Shown here one piece after another: positions 31,517 through 40,101 of a stretch of DNA of 64,000 nt (position 1 is its first letter; the number at the start of each line of letters is the position of its first letter). The DNA comes from Agrobacterium albertimagni AOL15 (GTDB lineage: Bacteria; Pseudomonadota; Alphaproteobacteria; Rhizobiales; Rhizobiaceae): assembly GCF_000300855.1 (NCBI RefSeq), contig NZ_ALJF01000004.1, positions 186,001 through 250,000 on the forward strand, written 5' to 3'. A model generated the notes under the pieces. The model saw nothing but the letters and a program-made list of their open reading frames with translations, had not been told where the DNA came from and searched no databases. Made by a program: the position numbers and the translations under genes.

Positions 31517-34189
31517 TCATTCGAATACTCCAGCATCTGGCGAAGCCTTCGCGGACACTTTGTCTGGAATGACGATGTAGCCGAACTGCCTCTGACGTTG
31601 ATCATTCCTGCCGATGGCGTCGAACCGGATCGCCCCGCGCGCCTCCAGCCGATGCAGCGCACTGGTGATGTCGTCCACCGAGAACGCTGCCAGGATGTCG
31701 GAGGCTCGCCGTTCAAGCACCCTCGGGGCGAAGTGGACGCTACGGGGCTTGTCCGACATCGGGACGCCGGGCATTTCGAGCAGGGCCGAAACAACCGCAC
31801 TTTCTGCGGCGTCGTTCAGGCTCGGAATAGCACCGGATGCGCTTGCATCACGCAGGACCGCAGGAGCGCTGCCGGCGAGCACGTCGAACGCGCCGCGGTT
31901 CCAGCGCAGCTTGAGCCCGGCGCCCTTCGCCCCATAGTTCAGCTTCATGTTCGTGAGCTGCCGGATATCGCCGCTCTTGGCCTTGCCCGGATACTGGAGA
32001 TAGAGGCGGGAGCGGGAGGCATTATTCCAGCCCGTCGAACCGGAGGTGCCGTCGCCCGAACTCTTGCCGGCAGCGGACGGGTGGCCGAGCGCGATGACAG
32101 AGCCGCCAATCGAACGGCCCAAGCCGCCAAGGAAGCGCTTCACGAAGTCGTTGACCAAGACGCGGTCAATCTCGGAACCTGCGTAGATATCGGCGATTGT
32201 ATCGAGGATCAGCACATCAGCATCGAAGGCAATCGCATCCTCGCGGATCTGGTGCCAGAATGCCGTCTTGGCGAGCGTCTGGCTTTTCCGGTCAAAGGTC
32301 GCAATAAAGTTGTCCTGAAAGTTCCTCGACACCAGGCGCAAGTTGCCGAGCTCGGAGAGGCTGACGCCGAGCGAACGGTTGATATCGATCTGGCGACGGT
32401 GGAGCTCGGCCGCGCTGTCTTCGCAGAATACGCACATCACGCGCGCCGGGCGAGTGATCTGACCTAGCCAGCTTCGGCCCGTTGCCGCTGCCGTCGCGTA
32501 CTGGTGCGCCAGCAGCGTTTTGCCTATGCCGCCATCTCCATAGAGCAAGGTGACTTCGCCACGCGGTATCCAGCCCTCAACCTCCCATTCACGGGCAAGC
32601 GGCTCGATGCCCTGCCAATCACGGCTAGGGTCGATCCATCCCAACGGCGGCAGTTCTGCCGCTGCCTTGGGCGCGCGCTCGACGGCCTGGGGCTCTGCCT
32701 GGAAGCCCTCGGCAATCAGTTCCTCGACCTTGGCAACGGATAAGCCCCTGTCGCTCAGAGTAGCCCAACGATCGACCAGGCTCGTGAACGTCGCCGGATT
32801 GGAGATCCGCAGAGATGCCAGCAGCCCGCCATTGTCGCGGATGTCGTCAGCGTCCCACGATCCCGGCTCCCGCTTGCCGAAGCCTTGCCAATCGACAAAC
32901 TCAAAGACGCGGGCAATCTCCAGATCGGCGGCGTTGTAGCCCATGGCCTGCGCAACGGTGAGAGACGCGCTTTTCCAATCGGCCGAGCCCGCATAGGTCG
33001 GGAAGTTGTCAGAGCCGAGCCGGCGGCAGAGCCATGTGACGGCCTGCGCTGGAGTTGGGCGCCGGGCGCTGTCGTCCGCGACCTCGTAAACCTCGCCATC
33101 TCCGGGCCGATATTCCGGGGCGCCGCCGAAGTGAATTTCGCCCTCGTCATCGATCTCGCCAAACTCGCAAATGAGGCTCACCGGGTTATGCGCCCGGCGC
33201 GTTCCCCAATCGTAGATGCCATCAGGGTAGATCGTGAGATCTTCCTCAAGCTCGCGGTCCAGGTGATCGGCGCCGATCCGCAATTCGCCTTCGTCGTTGC
33301 CGACGTTCAGGCCGAGCCCAAGCACATCAGGCAGCCAATCCCTTTTGCGCTCCAGCGCTGCGCGCGTGATCGGGTCGCGCACCTTTGCCGAGACGGTGCC
33401 GGGCTTGCGGGAGGGCTTCACGTTGACGGCATAGCCGAGAGCTTCGGCCTTTTCCCTGATGCGCGCGAAGATGACCGAAACGCCCTGTTCATCGACCAAG
33501 GGGAGATGGGACAGATTGTGTTCGGTGAGCGTGTTCATCTGCGGAACGCCGCTTTCGTGCATGCCGCTCACAACGACTTGCTGGCCCGTCGCCAGGAACT
33601 CTAGCTGATGCCGATGGCCGGCGGCCTCGAAGGTCATCACCTCCTTGAAAAGTTCATCCTCGGTTCGGGCGAAATAGACGGCGCTGGTCGAGTTGGATCG
33701 CTCACGGCGCGGCATACCCTTCGCCGACAAGCCAAAGCGCTCGGCCAAGACGTTGCGGATCTCGGCGGCAAGCCGGCGAGCCTGCACATCGTGGGGCGCC
33801 ATTGACGACGGGTCCACCTTGATATCGCTATCGAAGGCGACAAGGCCAAAACCGGTCCGAACGCCAATCCCGGTTCCCGCCGGCAAGGTCTTCCACGTTC
33901 CGAGACCGATCGGCGGGGCCTTCGTCCAGTTCCAGGCGTTGCGCCAGTTGGTCCCGTTCCACTCGCCCGGAACCTTGCCGTTCGCGGGGCGAGATTGCCC
34001 GCTGACATAGGAGCCGCAGGGAATGAGCGGCAGCATCAGCTTGCCGTAGCCGCGGGCGTCGAGCGCTCTGGCGCGTTGATGCACCGGAAGCAACTCCGGC
34101 GCGGGCGAATGCTGCGCTTTGCCTTCCTGTTCGGCCTGGTCAGCAGTTGAAAGCGAATTGTTTTCGGCGGTCTTAGATGCTAAAGTCAC
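31517..34189 (-). CDS. PrimPol-helicase replication protein (bifunctional primase/polymerase plus RepA-like ATPase)
   Basis: This protein of about 890 residues probably drives replication of the island. The N-terminal PrimPol domain has the metal-binding DSD at Asp120/Asp122 (GLVAFDSDIK). A middle region is followed by a RepA/DnaB-like ATPase with Walker A GDGGIGKT (551-558) and Walker B VLILDTIAD, and a C-terminal winged-helix-like segment. The start is uncertain: GTG 34189 is listed, TTG 34201 is possible. The open frame further upstream (to 34492) is Arg-rich and overlaps the preceding gene, so it is not used. No good ribosome site is seen. Confidence 0.85.
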   Translation of the reverse strand: MTLASKTAENNSLSTADQAEQEGKAQHSPAPELLPVHQRARALDARGYGKLMLPLIPCGSYVSGQSRPANGKVPGEWNGTNWRNAWNWTKAPPIGLGTWKTLPAGTGIGVRTGFGLVAFDSDIKVDPSSMAPHDVQARRLAAEIRNVLAERFGLSAKGMPRRERSNSTSAVYFARTEDELFKEVMTFEAAGHRHQLEFLATGQQVVVSGMHESGVPQMNTLTEHNLSHLPLVDEQGVSVIFARIREKAEALGYAVNVKPSRKPGTVSAKVRDPITRAALERKRDWLPDVLGLGLNVGNDEGELRIGADHLDRELEEDLTIYPDGIYDWGTRRAHNPVSLICEFGEIDDEGEIHFGGAPEYRPGDGEVYEVADDSARRPTPAQAVTWLCRRLGSDNFPTYAGSADWKSASLTVAQAMGYNAADLEIARVFEFVDWQGFGKREPGSWDADDIRDNGGLLASLRISNPATFTSLVDRWATLSDRGLSVAKVEELIAEGFQAEPQAVERAPKAAAELPPLGWIDPSRDWQGIEPLAREWEVEGWIPRGEVTLLYGDGGIGKTLLAHQYATAAATGRSWLGQITRPARVMCVFCEDSAAELHRRQIDINRSLGVSLSELGNLRLVSRNFQDNFIATFDRKSQTLAKTAFWHQIREDAIAFDADVLILDTIADIYAGSEIDRVLVNDFVKRFLGGLGRSIGGSVIALGHPSAAGKSSGDGTSGSTGWNNASRSRLYLQYPGKAKSGDIRQLTNMKLNYGAKGAGLKLRWNRGAFDVLAGSAPAVLRDASASGAIPSLNDAAESAVVSALLEMPGVPMSDKPRSVHFAPRVLERRASDILAAFSVDDITSALHRLEARGAIRFDAIGRNDQRQRQFGYIVIPDKVSAKASPDAGVFE

Positions 34190-34251
34190 AGCTGTATCCA
34201 ATGCATTGTAGACCGGTTCTTCGCTTGCCCGCGAAGGCCGGTCGTTTCGTT

Positions 34252-34524
34252 TCAGGGATCGTTGTTGACGGCGAGATAGATCGTGCTCGTCTTCACGCGG
34301 ACGGGCGAAGCTGTCGCCTCGACCCCGTCGATGAACTTCACAAGGCTCGCCACGGTGACGACGACGGGGCCGCCGGCCTGAAGCTGCCGCCCGACTAGGC
34401 GGCCTTCGCCGATGCGGTTCCGCACCCAATCGGGCGACCGCGCCATGATCTGAGCGACCTCGCGGACGCTGACGAATGCGCGATCGCGCCAAGGGATGTA
34501 GATTTCGGCTGCTGACTTGGTCAT
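34252..34524 (-). CDS. Small helix-turn-helix protein (excisionase/AlpA-like)
   Basis: This 90-residue protein starts at ATG 34524 after AAGGAGAAAGAG. It has a MerR/AlpA-type HTH (FVSVREVAQIMARSPDWVRN) followed by a wing-like part. It lies between an unknown gene and the PrimPol gene on the same strand. It may be an excisionase or a replication-region regulator. Confidence 0.7.
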   Translation of the reverse strand: MTKSAAEIYIPWRDRAFVSVREVAQIMARSPDWVRNRIGEGRLVGRQLQAGGPVVVTVASLVKFIDGVEATASPVRVKTSTIYLAVNNDP

Positions 34525-34534
34525 CTCTTTCTCC

Positions 34535-35164
34535 TTATTTCGGAGAAGGCAGACTGCGCGGAGTGGCCGCGCCAATAAACGAGATATGCCGAGAGGATTT
34601 CCGGCGAGCCGCCTCGGCAGCCTGTTCGGTTTCCAGGTCCGCAGCGATAACCCGCAATTCCTCGGCAACGACGAAAAGCGTGTCCCAAAGGAAGCGGCGA
34701 AGCTTCGGGCAGCCACCACGCGCGCGCACCGCTGCGGAGGCTTTGCGCAGCCAGGCTTTCAGGTTCTTCTCTACCCGATCCTTCGTCGCCGGCTCGCCAA
34801 GGAACTGAGCCGCCTGCTTGGCCGCTGCCGAGTGGGACTTTCCTTCGGTGGTGAAGAGAGAGAATGCGGCCGCATAGATGATGCGCGTGTTGTAATCGAC
34901 TTGCGGCCTGCCGCGCTGCGGTTTGCCTTCGCCCTCCAGCAACGGCACCCAAACCGGCGCGATCTCTCCGCAGGCTTGATCAATCGCATACTTGACCAGC
35001 GACGGATCGCCGATCAGCTTGACGCCCCGATGCTTCAGGTACTCGGCCGCGATGGCGCGAAGAACGTCTGCCCGGATGTCGTCCCATATGTGTTGCTCAT
35101 GCGGGGGGAGATTGTCGAAGCGCTCTTTGGCGCGCTTGAATACGGTATTGGCGGCGGCGGTCAT
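34535..35164 (-). CDS. Hypothetical protein of the replication module
   Basis: This 209-residue basic, mostly helical protein has no recognised domain. It overlaps the preceding AlpA-like gene by 4 bp and ends 10 bp before the next HTH gene, so it is part of the same operon. DNA binding is plausible from composition (GRPQVDYNTRIIYAAAFSLF, then Arg/Lys-rich C-terminus). Confidence 0.6.
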   Translation of the reverse strand: MTAAANTVFKRAKERFDNLPPHEQHIWDDIRADVLRAIAAEYLKHRGVKLIGDPSLVKYAIDQACGEIAPVWVPLLEGEGKPQRGRPQVDYNTRIIYAAAFSLFTTEGKSHSAAAKQAAQFLGEPATKDRVEKNLKAWLRKASAAVRARGGCPKLRRFLWDTLFVVAEELRVIAADLETEQAAEAARRKSSRHISFIGAATPRSLPSPK

Positions 35165-35436
35165 GCTGGCACCGCCTTTGCGCCACGCTCGCGCAGTGCG
35201 CCGGCGGGGATCGCTTCGAGCGAAGCGAGATATTCGATCACCGAGCTTGTCTTGATCCCGGTACGGCCGCCGATCTTCACGAAGACCAACTGCCCGGCAG
35301 CTTGCATCCGGTAGAGATTGCTTCGACTCACTCCGCCCAAGAGGGCAGCGGCATCATTGAGCCGGAGAATTGGGCGGTCCTGCCACGGGATGTCAGAACC
35401 GGCCTTGATTGCACGCGTGTTTGCTGTCGTCGTCAT
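35161..35436 (-). CDS. AlpA-like transcriptional regulator / excisionase
   Basis: This 91-residue protein has an HTH (ILRLNDAAALLGGVSRSNLY at about 23-42) and the AlpA-style GQLVFVKIGGRTGIKTSSVIEYL wing. It is the first gene of the right-end operon, reading away from the tRNA. In P4-like satellites AlpA proteins activate int or the excision/replication operon, which suggests the same role here. Confidence 0.78.
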   Translation of the reverse strand: MTTTANTRAIKAGSDIPWQDRPILRLNDAAALLGGVSRSNLYRMQAAGQLVFVKIGGRTGIKTSSVIEYLASLEAIPAGALRERGAKAVPA

Positions 35437-35450
35437 CTGGACGCCTCGCG

Positions 35451-35481
35451 AATAGCGGGCTCCAGGCCCGCGCTATTTTTT
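35451..35481. terminator. Hairpin with T-run in the leader of the AlpA-like operon
   Basis: AATAGCGGGC (35451-35460) pairs with GCCCGCGCTATT (35466-35477, 2-nt bulge) and is followed by T6 on the plus strand, so it would stop plus-strand transcription entering the operon. On the minus strand it forms a hairpin just ahead of the ribosome site of the AlpA-like gene and may influence its expression. Confidence 0.55.
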
Positions 35482-35841
35482 AGGAAGTGTTTCCATCGCG
35501 GTTCTTTCAGGTCATCCGGTTCTACAAATCATATGCGACGTTGGGGCAATATTACTCAATATGGCACAGACGAGCAACGGCAAATTTCACGCTAAGCCAT
35601 TCAAAACGTAAGACATTTTAAGCTCCAGCGGTCATAACCCACGGGCCTGATTGAGATAATTCGTACTCGTTGCGGTTGGAAAAAATCTGCATCTTTTCCC
35701 TCACGCGCCCGGAGCGACTGGCTCGGTGAAACCGGGATCAAACACGGCGAACCGGGCGATCCTAACGCTGCGCACGAGTTAGGGTAAGCGTTGGGGCGAA
35801 GCCTCAAAGCGCCCAAATTTATCAATAATTTCAATGCGGAG
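35482..35841. other. Right-end non-coding region of the island
   Basis: About 360 bp between the AlpA-like operon and tRNA-Ser. It holds repeats resembling the left-end arm site (GTTGGGG at about 35536 and 35791), AT-rich stretches with a near-palindrome around 35548-35568, and the att core. It is the probable integrase/excisionase binding region. No gene is visible. Confidence 0.55.
35779..35798 (+). repeat. Possible integrase arm-type site, right end
   Basis: GTTAGGGTAAGCGTTGGGGC differs from the left-end copy (14173-14192) at three positions and has the same orientation. It lies about 45 bp inside the right att core. Confidence 0.5.
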
Positions 35842-35855
35842 TGGCGGACAGGGTG
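35842..35855. repeat. Right attachment site (att) core
   Basis: TGGCGGACAGGGTG is the reverse complement of the last 14 bases of tRNA-Ser, including its encoded CCA, and equals 14039-14052. Recombination between the two would excise the island and keep the tRNA intact. Confidence 0.8.
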
Positions 35856-35931
35856 GGATTCGAACCCACGGTACGCTTTCACGCACACACGCGTTCCAGG
35901 CGTGCGCCTTAAACCACTCGGCCACCTGTCC
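35842..35931 (-). tRNA. tRNA-Ser (anticodon GGA)
   Basis: This 90-nt gene on the minus strand folds as a class II tRNA. The acceptor GGACAGG pairs with CCTGTCC, followed by discriminator G and encoded CCA. The anticodon stem CACGC/GCGTG encloses loop CTGGAAC (anticodon GGA). It has a long variable arm and T-loop GGTTCGAATCC. Its 3' end is the insertion site of the island. Confidence 0.95.
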
Positions 35932-36105
35932 AGGGGGAACGCGGGGAAAACCACCGCGGTTGGTCGGGCGCGATATATACCGAGGAATTTCGGCGGATCA
36001 ACCGAAATCTATCAGAATTTTGACATCGGCCGACAATTCCCTATCTATAGGCTCAGTGCGGCGGGCCCTAAAGGCCGTGCCGGGCTTCAGCCGGAGACAT
36101 TGGTG

Positions 36106-36423
36106 GTGCGCTTCCTGTTCAGGGTCTTGAGTTTGCTTGCGCTTTGCGTCGGCGTCGTGTTCGGCGTGATCGATGCCATTGCTTCGGTGTCCGCATCGCA
36201 GGTCATCATGACGCCGATTTCGGAGGCCTGGATCGAGACGCATCCAGGCTCGCTGATGACACTCGAAGAGCTTGTTGTCGGGCGTCTCGGAGCCGGTGCT
36301 TGGCTTGCGCTTCGCGATGTCGTCCTGCCGCAGCCGGCATTTGCCGCCATGCTGGTGCTGTCACTCGCCTTCTGGATGATCGGTTACAAGAGGCCCTCGC
36401 CCGCCGGGCGATTTGCAGCTTGA
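36106..36423 (+). CDS. Small inner-membrane protein, two transmembrane helices
   Basis: This 105-residue protein has hydrophobic helices at about 3-25 and 80-97, joined by a loop with PISEAWIETHPGSLMTLEEL. Proteins of this shape are conserved in rhizobia without known function. TTG 36100, GTG 36103 and GTG 36106 are all possible starts after CCGGAG; the last gives the usual spacing. Confidence 0.65.
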   Translation: MRFLFRVLSLLALCVGVVFGVIDAIASVSASQVIMTPISEAWIETHPGSLMTLEELVVGRLGAGAWLALRDVVLPQPAFAAMLVLSLAFWMIGYKRPSPAGRFAA

Positions 36424-36597
36424 ACCGGGTCTTCGGGGCGCCAAAGGCTCGATAGTGCCCGGCAGATTGTAAGTTTTGGTGCGTGCCGACGACCAATGAT
36501 CCAAGACCGCAGCCGTTTTGTGCGGCGCGCGGGGATCTGCCGGAAAGGCAGAGTAAAATGCAAAACAGGCCGGGAAACGGCCTCAGGAGGTTTCAAG

Positions 36598-37257
36598 ATG
36601 TTCCTGATCGACATGTTCAACAAGAAGACCGTGATGCCGACGGCAGAAAACGCCCTGCCTGGCCGGGCTGAGCCGATCCCGACCGCATCGACGCATTTCA
36701 TCTCGGGCCTGCCGCTGAAGGGTCCGGTGCCTGAGGGGATGAAGACCGCCTATCTCGGCATGGGCTGCTTCTGGGGCGCCGAGCGCCTGCTCTGGCAGAC
36801 GCCTGGGGTTTATCTCACCGTGTCCGGCTATCAGGGCGGCATCACACCCAACCCGACCTACCAGGAAACCGTGACCGGCCTGACCGGCCATACCGAAGTG
36901 GTGAAGGTGGTCTACGACCCCTCGAAGATCACGCTGGAAGGACTGCTGAAAATCTTCTTCGAGGCGCATGATCCGACACAGGGGATGCGCCAGGGCAATG
37001 ACATCGGCACCACCTATCGCTCCGCGATCTATGTCGAGGACGACGAGGACATGGCCCTTGCGATCGCCGTGCGTGACCGCTTCCAGGACGCGCTGGTGAA
37101 AGCCGGGCGCAACAGCCGGGTGACAACGGAGATCGCCCATGCCGGACCGTTCTACTACGCCGAGGACTATCACCAGCAATATCTGGCGAAGAACCCGAAT
37201 GGCTATTGCGGTCTGCGCGGTACCGGCGTCTCCTGCCCTATCACGCCCGCAGCGTAA
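36598..37257 (+). CDS. msrA: Peptide methionine-S-sulfoxide reductase
   Basis: This 219-residue enzyme repairs oxidised methionine. It has the GCFWGAE motif with catalytic Cys57, the later HDPTQ and YRSAIY motifs, EDYHQQYL, and resolving cysteines in [12 protein letters not shown]. Length matches E. coli-type MsrA with an N-terminal extension. The frame is open upstream, but ATG 36598 follows AGGAGG at 8 bp. No sulfite-type leader is present, so it is cytoplasmic. Confidence 0.93.
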   Translation: MFLIDMFNKKTVMPTAENALPGRAEPIPTASTHFISGLPLKGPVPEGMKTAYLGMGCFWGAERLLWQTPGVYLTVSGYQGGITPNPTYQETVTGLTGHTEVVKVVYDPSKITLEGLLKIFFEAHDPTQGMRQGNDIGTTYRSAIYVEDDEDMALAIAVRDRFQDALVKAGRNSRVTTEIAHAGPFYYAEDYHQQYLAKNPNGYCGLRGTGVSCPITPAA

Positions 37258-37299
37258 GGGCAATTGCCCAAAGGTGCAGCACAAATCCCATTGATCTGA

Positions 37300-37332
37300 C
37301 TGATTTTTCAGCGTCCTGCGCTGAAAAATCAG
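37300..37332. terminator. Strong hairpin after msrA
   Basis: A perfect 14-bp stem (37300-37313 with 37319-37332) around the 5-nt loop TCCTG includes an A5/T5 tract within the stem. No T-run follows the stem on either strand, so it may end msrA transcription inefficiently or act as a protein-binding inverted repeat. Confidence 0.55.
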
Positions 37333-37349
37333 CAGGCTTGTGAATCTTT

Positions 37350-37370
37350 ACCAGATGAAAAAAATCTGGT
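37350..37370. promoter_or_regulatory. Inverted repeat in the control region of the nucleoside operon
   Basis: ACCAGAT (37350-37356) and ATCTGGT (37364-37370) flank GAAAAAA. It lies about 140 bp ahead of the transporter receptor gene, in a 180-bp region with further hairpin potential (CTTTCTC-GT-GAGAAAG near 37450). A repressor operator is likely; the protein is not identifiable. Confidence 0.45.
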
Positions 37371-37512
37371 GAATTTTGAAGCGAGCCATGCAAGGATGAA
37401 AGCCAGCCAGGACCTCCGGAACAGGGGGCGGCGGTTCCGCAGACATGTCTTTCTCGTGAGAAAGGCTTGCGGGAGGACCCAACAAGATCAATAGCAACAA
37501 CAGGGCTGCACC

Positions 37513-38505
37513 ATGAAGAAAACCCTCCTCAGTCTCTTTGCCTTGGCCGCGATGTCGGCGACCGCGCTTGCGGCCGACATCAAGCCGGCGCTGGTCTACG
37601 GCACGGGCGGCAAGTTCGACAAATCCTTCAACGAGGCTGCTTACGGTGGCGCCGAGAAGTTCAAGTCCGAAACCGGTATCGACTACCGCGACTTCGAGCC
37701 GACCAGCGACACGCAGGGTGAACAGGCAATCCGCAACTTCGCCTCGCGCGGCTTCAACCCGGTCGTCGCCGTTTCCTTCGCCTGGACCTCGGCCATCGAA
37801 AAGGTCGCCGCTGAATTCCCGGATACCCAGTTCGTGATCGTCGATTCCGTCGTCGACAAGCCGAATGTCCGTTCGGTTGTCTACAAGGAAGAGGAAGGTT
37901 CTTACCTGGTCGGCCTGCTGGCCGGCATGGCTTCCACCACCGGCAAGGTCGGCTTCGTCGGCGGCATGGACATTCCGCTCATCCGCAAGTTCGCCTGCGG
38001 CTACGAGCAGGGCGCACGCGCTGCCAAGGCCGACATCCAGGTCTTCCAGAACATGACCGGCACCACGGGCGCTGCCTGGAACGACCCGGTTCGCGGCGGT
38101 GAACTCACCAAGAACCAGATCGACCAGGGTGCGGATGTCGTTTACGCGGCAGCCGGCGCGACCGGTCTCGGCGTGCTGCAGACCGCAGCCGACAACGGCA
38201 AGCTTTCGATCGGCGTCGATTCCAACCAGAACCACCTGCATCCGGGTTCGGTTCTGACATCGATGGTCAAGCGCGTCGACCTCGCCGTCTACAACGCCTA
38301 TGCCGATGCCAAGGACGACAAGTTCACGCCTGGCCTGCAGGTTCTCGGCGTCGCACAGGAGGGTGTCGCCTACGCCCTCGACGACAACAACGCCAAGCTG
38401 ATCACCGAAGAAATGAAGGCCGCCGTCGAGAAGGCTAAGGCCGACATCGCCGCCGGTACCGTCAAGGTCCACGACTACATGTCGGACAATTCCTGCCCGA
38501 AGTGA
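37513..38505 (+). CDS. BMP-family nucleoside ABC transporter substrate-binding protein
   Basis: This 330-residue periplasmic receptor has a signal peptide (MKKTLLSLFALAAMSATALAA) cut after Ala. It shows BMP/PnrA-type features: GTGGKFDKSFNEAAYGGAEK (residues 31-50), VVYKEEEGSYLVGLLAGMA, and GVDSNQN. There is no lipobox. It is the first gene of a nucleoside import and salvage operon; a terminator-like hairpin follows it, so it should be made in excess over the membrane subunits. Confidence 0.92.
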   Translation: MKKTLLSLFALAAMSATALAADIKPALVYGTGGKFDKSFNEAAYGGAEKFKSETGIDYRDFEPTSDTQGEQAIRNFASRGFNPVVAVSFAWTSAIEKVAAEFPDTQFVIVDSVVDKPNVRSVVYKEEEGSYLVGLLAGMASTTGKVGFVGGMDIPLIRKFACGYEQGARAAKADIQVFQNMTGTTGAAWNDPVRGGELTKNQIDQGADVVYAAAGATGLGVLQTAADNGKLSIGVDSNQNHLHPGSVLTSMVKRVDLAVYNAYADAKDDKFTPGLQVLGVAQEGVAYALDDNNAKLITEEMKAAVEKAKADIAAGTVKVHDYMSDNSCPK

Positions 38506-38515
38506 TCTAGAATCC

Positions 38516-38554
38516 GGGCGCAGGACGGCTCCATTGTCGTCCTGCGCCCTTTTT
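38516..38554 (+). terminator. Intrinsic (partial) terminator between receptor and ATPase genes
   Basis: The 12-bp stem GGGCGCAGGACG (38516-38527) and CGTCCTGCGCCC (38538-38549) with a 10-nt loop is followed by T5. It lies just upstream of the ATPase ATG, so read-through would set the receptor-to-transporter ratio. Confidence 0.8.
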
Positions 38555-38573
38555 GTATGTCTGGGGGACCGGA

Positions 38574-40094
38574 ATGAATGCAGCGAGCCAGGCACCCGCG
38601 ATCGAACTGATCGGCATCGACAAGAAGTTCGGTGCGGTGCATGCCAACAAGAATATCAATCTGACGGTCGCCAAGGGCTCGATCCACGGCATCATCGGTG
38701 AAAACGGCGCCGGCAAGTCGACACTGATGTCGATCCTCTACGGCTTCTATCAGGCCGATCAGGGATCCATCCAGATCGACGGCAAGCCGATCACGATCAA
38801 GGACAGTCAGGCCGCCATCAATTCCGGGATCGGGATGGTGCACCAGCATTTCATGCTGGTCGAGAACTTCACCGTGCTCGAAAACCTGATGCTCGGTGCC
38901 GAAGGTGGCGCGCTTCTCGGCAAGGGCACGGATGCGGCCCGCGCGGCGCTGAAGAAGCTGGAGGAAGACTACGAGCTGGACGTGGATCCCGACGCTGTTG
39001 TCGAGGAACTGCCGGTTGGCCTGCAGCAGCGCGTCGAGATCCTCAAAGCGCTCTATCGCGGCGCGGAGATCCTGATCCTCGACGAACCGACGGGTGTGCT
39101 GACGCCAGCGGAAGCGGATCACCTGTTCAAGATCCTCGGCGTGCTGCGCGATCAGGGCAAGACGGTCATCCTGATCACCCATAAGCTGCGCGAGATCATG
39201 GCGATCACCGATACGGTGTCGGTCATGCGCCGCGGCGAAATGGTCGCGACCCGCAAGACGGCCGAAACCACCGTCGAAGAGCTCGCCGAACTGATGGTCG
39301 GCCGCCGGGTGCTGCTGCATGTCGAGAAGAAGCCCGCCAATCCGGGCGAGATCTTCCTGTCGGTGCGCAACCTGACGGTCAAGGACAGCCGCGGCGTGGT
39401 CATGGTCGACAACGTCTCCTTCGATGTGCGCTCCGGCGAGATCGTCGGGATCGCCGGCGTCGCGGGCAATGGTCAGAGCGAACTTCTCGAAGCGATCACC
39501 GGCATTCGCAAGCCGACTGCAGGCGAAATCTGGATCAATGGCCAGAATGTCGCCGGCCTCGACCCGGCGGAACTGCGCGGCATCGGTGTGGCGCATATTC
39601 CGGAAGATCGCCACCATATGGGTCTCGTGCTGCCCTTCGAGGAGAGCCAGAACGCCATTCTCGGCTATCATCGAGACGAGCGCTATGGGAAGGGTCCGTT
39701 CCTGAACCCCGACCTGATGCGCAAGGCGGCGGTCGAGGAGATCGAGAAATACGATATCCGTCCCCCGAATCCTCGACTGAAGACCGCCAACTTCTCTGGC
39801 GGCAACCAGCAGAAGATCGTGGTTGCCCGCGAAATCGAGCGTGACCCGAAGCTCCTGATCGTCGGCCAGCCGACGCGCGGCGTCGACATCGGCGCGATCG
39901 AATTCATTCACAAGCGGATCGTCGAGACGCGCGATGCCGGCAAGGCCGTGTTGCTCGTCTCCGTCGAGCTCGACGAGATCCGCTCGCTCTCCGACCGCAT
40001 TCTGGTGATGTTCGCCGGCAAGGTCGTCGGCGAGAAAACGCCTGACACAGGCGAACAGACACTCGGCCTGATGATGGCCGGCATTGCCGCTTGA
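38574..40094 (+). CDS. Nucleoside ABC transporter ATP-binding protein (two ATPase domains)
   Basis: This 506-residue protein has two fused ATPase domains. The first has Walker [10 protein letters not shown] (about 50), a degenerate signature [10 protein letters not shown] and Walker B ILILDEPT. The second has [13 protein letters not shown] as a degenerate Walker A and a good SGGNQQK signature. This is the usual layout of sugar/nucleoside-type ATPases (RbsA/YufO-like). It pairs with the two permeases that follow. Confidence 0.92.
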   Translation: MNAASQAPAIELIGIDKKFGAVHANKNINLTVAKGSIHGIIGENGAGKSTLMSILYGFYQADQGSIQIDGKPITIKDSQAAINSGIGMVHQHFMLVENFTVLENLMLGAEGGALLGKGTDAARAALKKLEEDYELDVDPDAVVEELPVGLQQRVEILKALYRGAEILILDEPTGVLTPAEADHLFKILGVLRDQGKTVILITHKLREIMAITDTVSVMRRGEMVATRKTAETTVEELAELMVGRRVLLHVEKKPANPGEIFLSVRNLTVKDSRGVVMVDNVSFDVRSGEIVGIAGVAGNGQSELLEAITGIRKPTAGEIWINGQNVAGLDPAELRGIGVAHIPEDRHHMGLVLPFEESQNAILGYHRDERYGKGPFLNPDLMRKAAVEEIEKYDIRPPNPRLKTANFSGGNQQKIVVAREIERDPKLLIVGQPTRGVDIGAIEFIHKRIVETRDAGKAVLLVSVELDEIRSLSDRILVMFAGKVVGEKTPDTGEQTLGLMMAGIAA

Positions 40095-40101
40095 GGATTT
40101 G

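Larger units (their letters stand above)
14039..35855. mobile_element. Integrated genomic island (phage satellite-like or degenerate prophage), about 21.8 kb
   Basis: The element lies between 14-bp direct repeats (14039-14052 and 35842-35855), the right copy being the 3' end of tRNA-Ser(GGA). It carries a P4-type integrase at the left end. At the right end is an AlpA-like/PrimPol-helicase replication module. Between them are tail-fibre and internal-virion-type genes, a serine recombinase and many small unknown genes. I find no large terminase, portal, major capsid, protease or full tail set, so it cannot make a virion alone. Confidence 0.85.

Noticed and set aside
31134..31520. Minus-strand open frame of 128 codons across the iteron-like array
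   Set aside because: Its repeated Cys-Ala-Lys/Gln pattern is only the translation of the GCGCA repeats; no ribosome site or protein-like composition.
34190..34492. Upstream extension of the PrimPol-helicase frame
   Set aside because: It is Arg/Pro/Gly-rich shadow of the small HTH gene in another frame and lacks a ribosome site.
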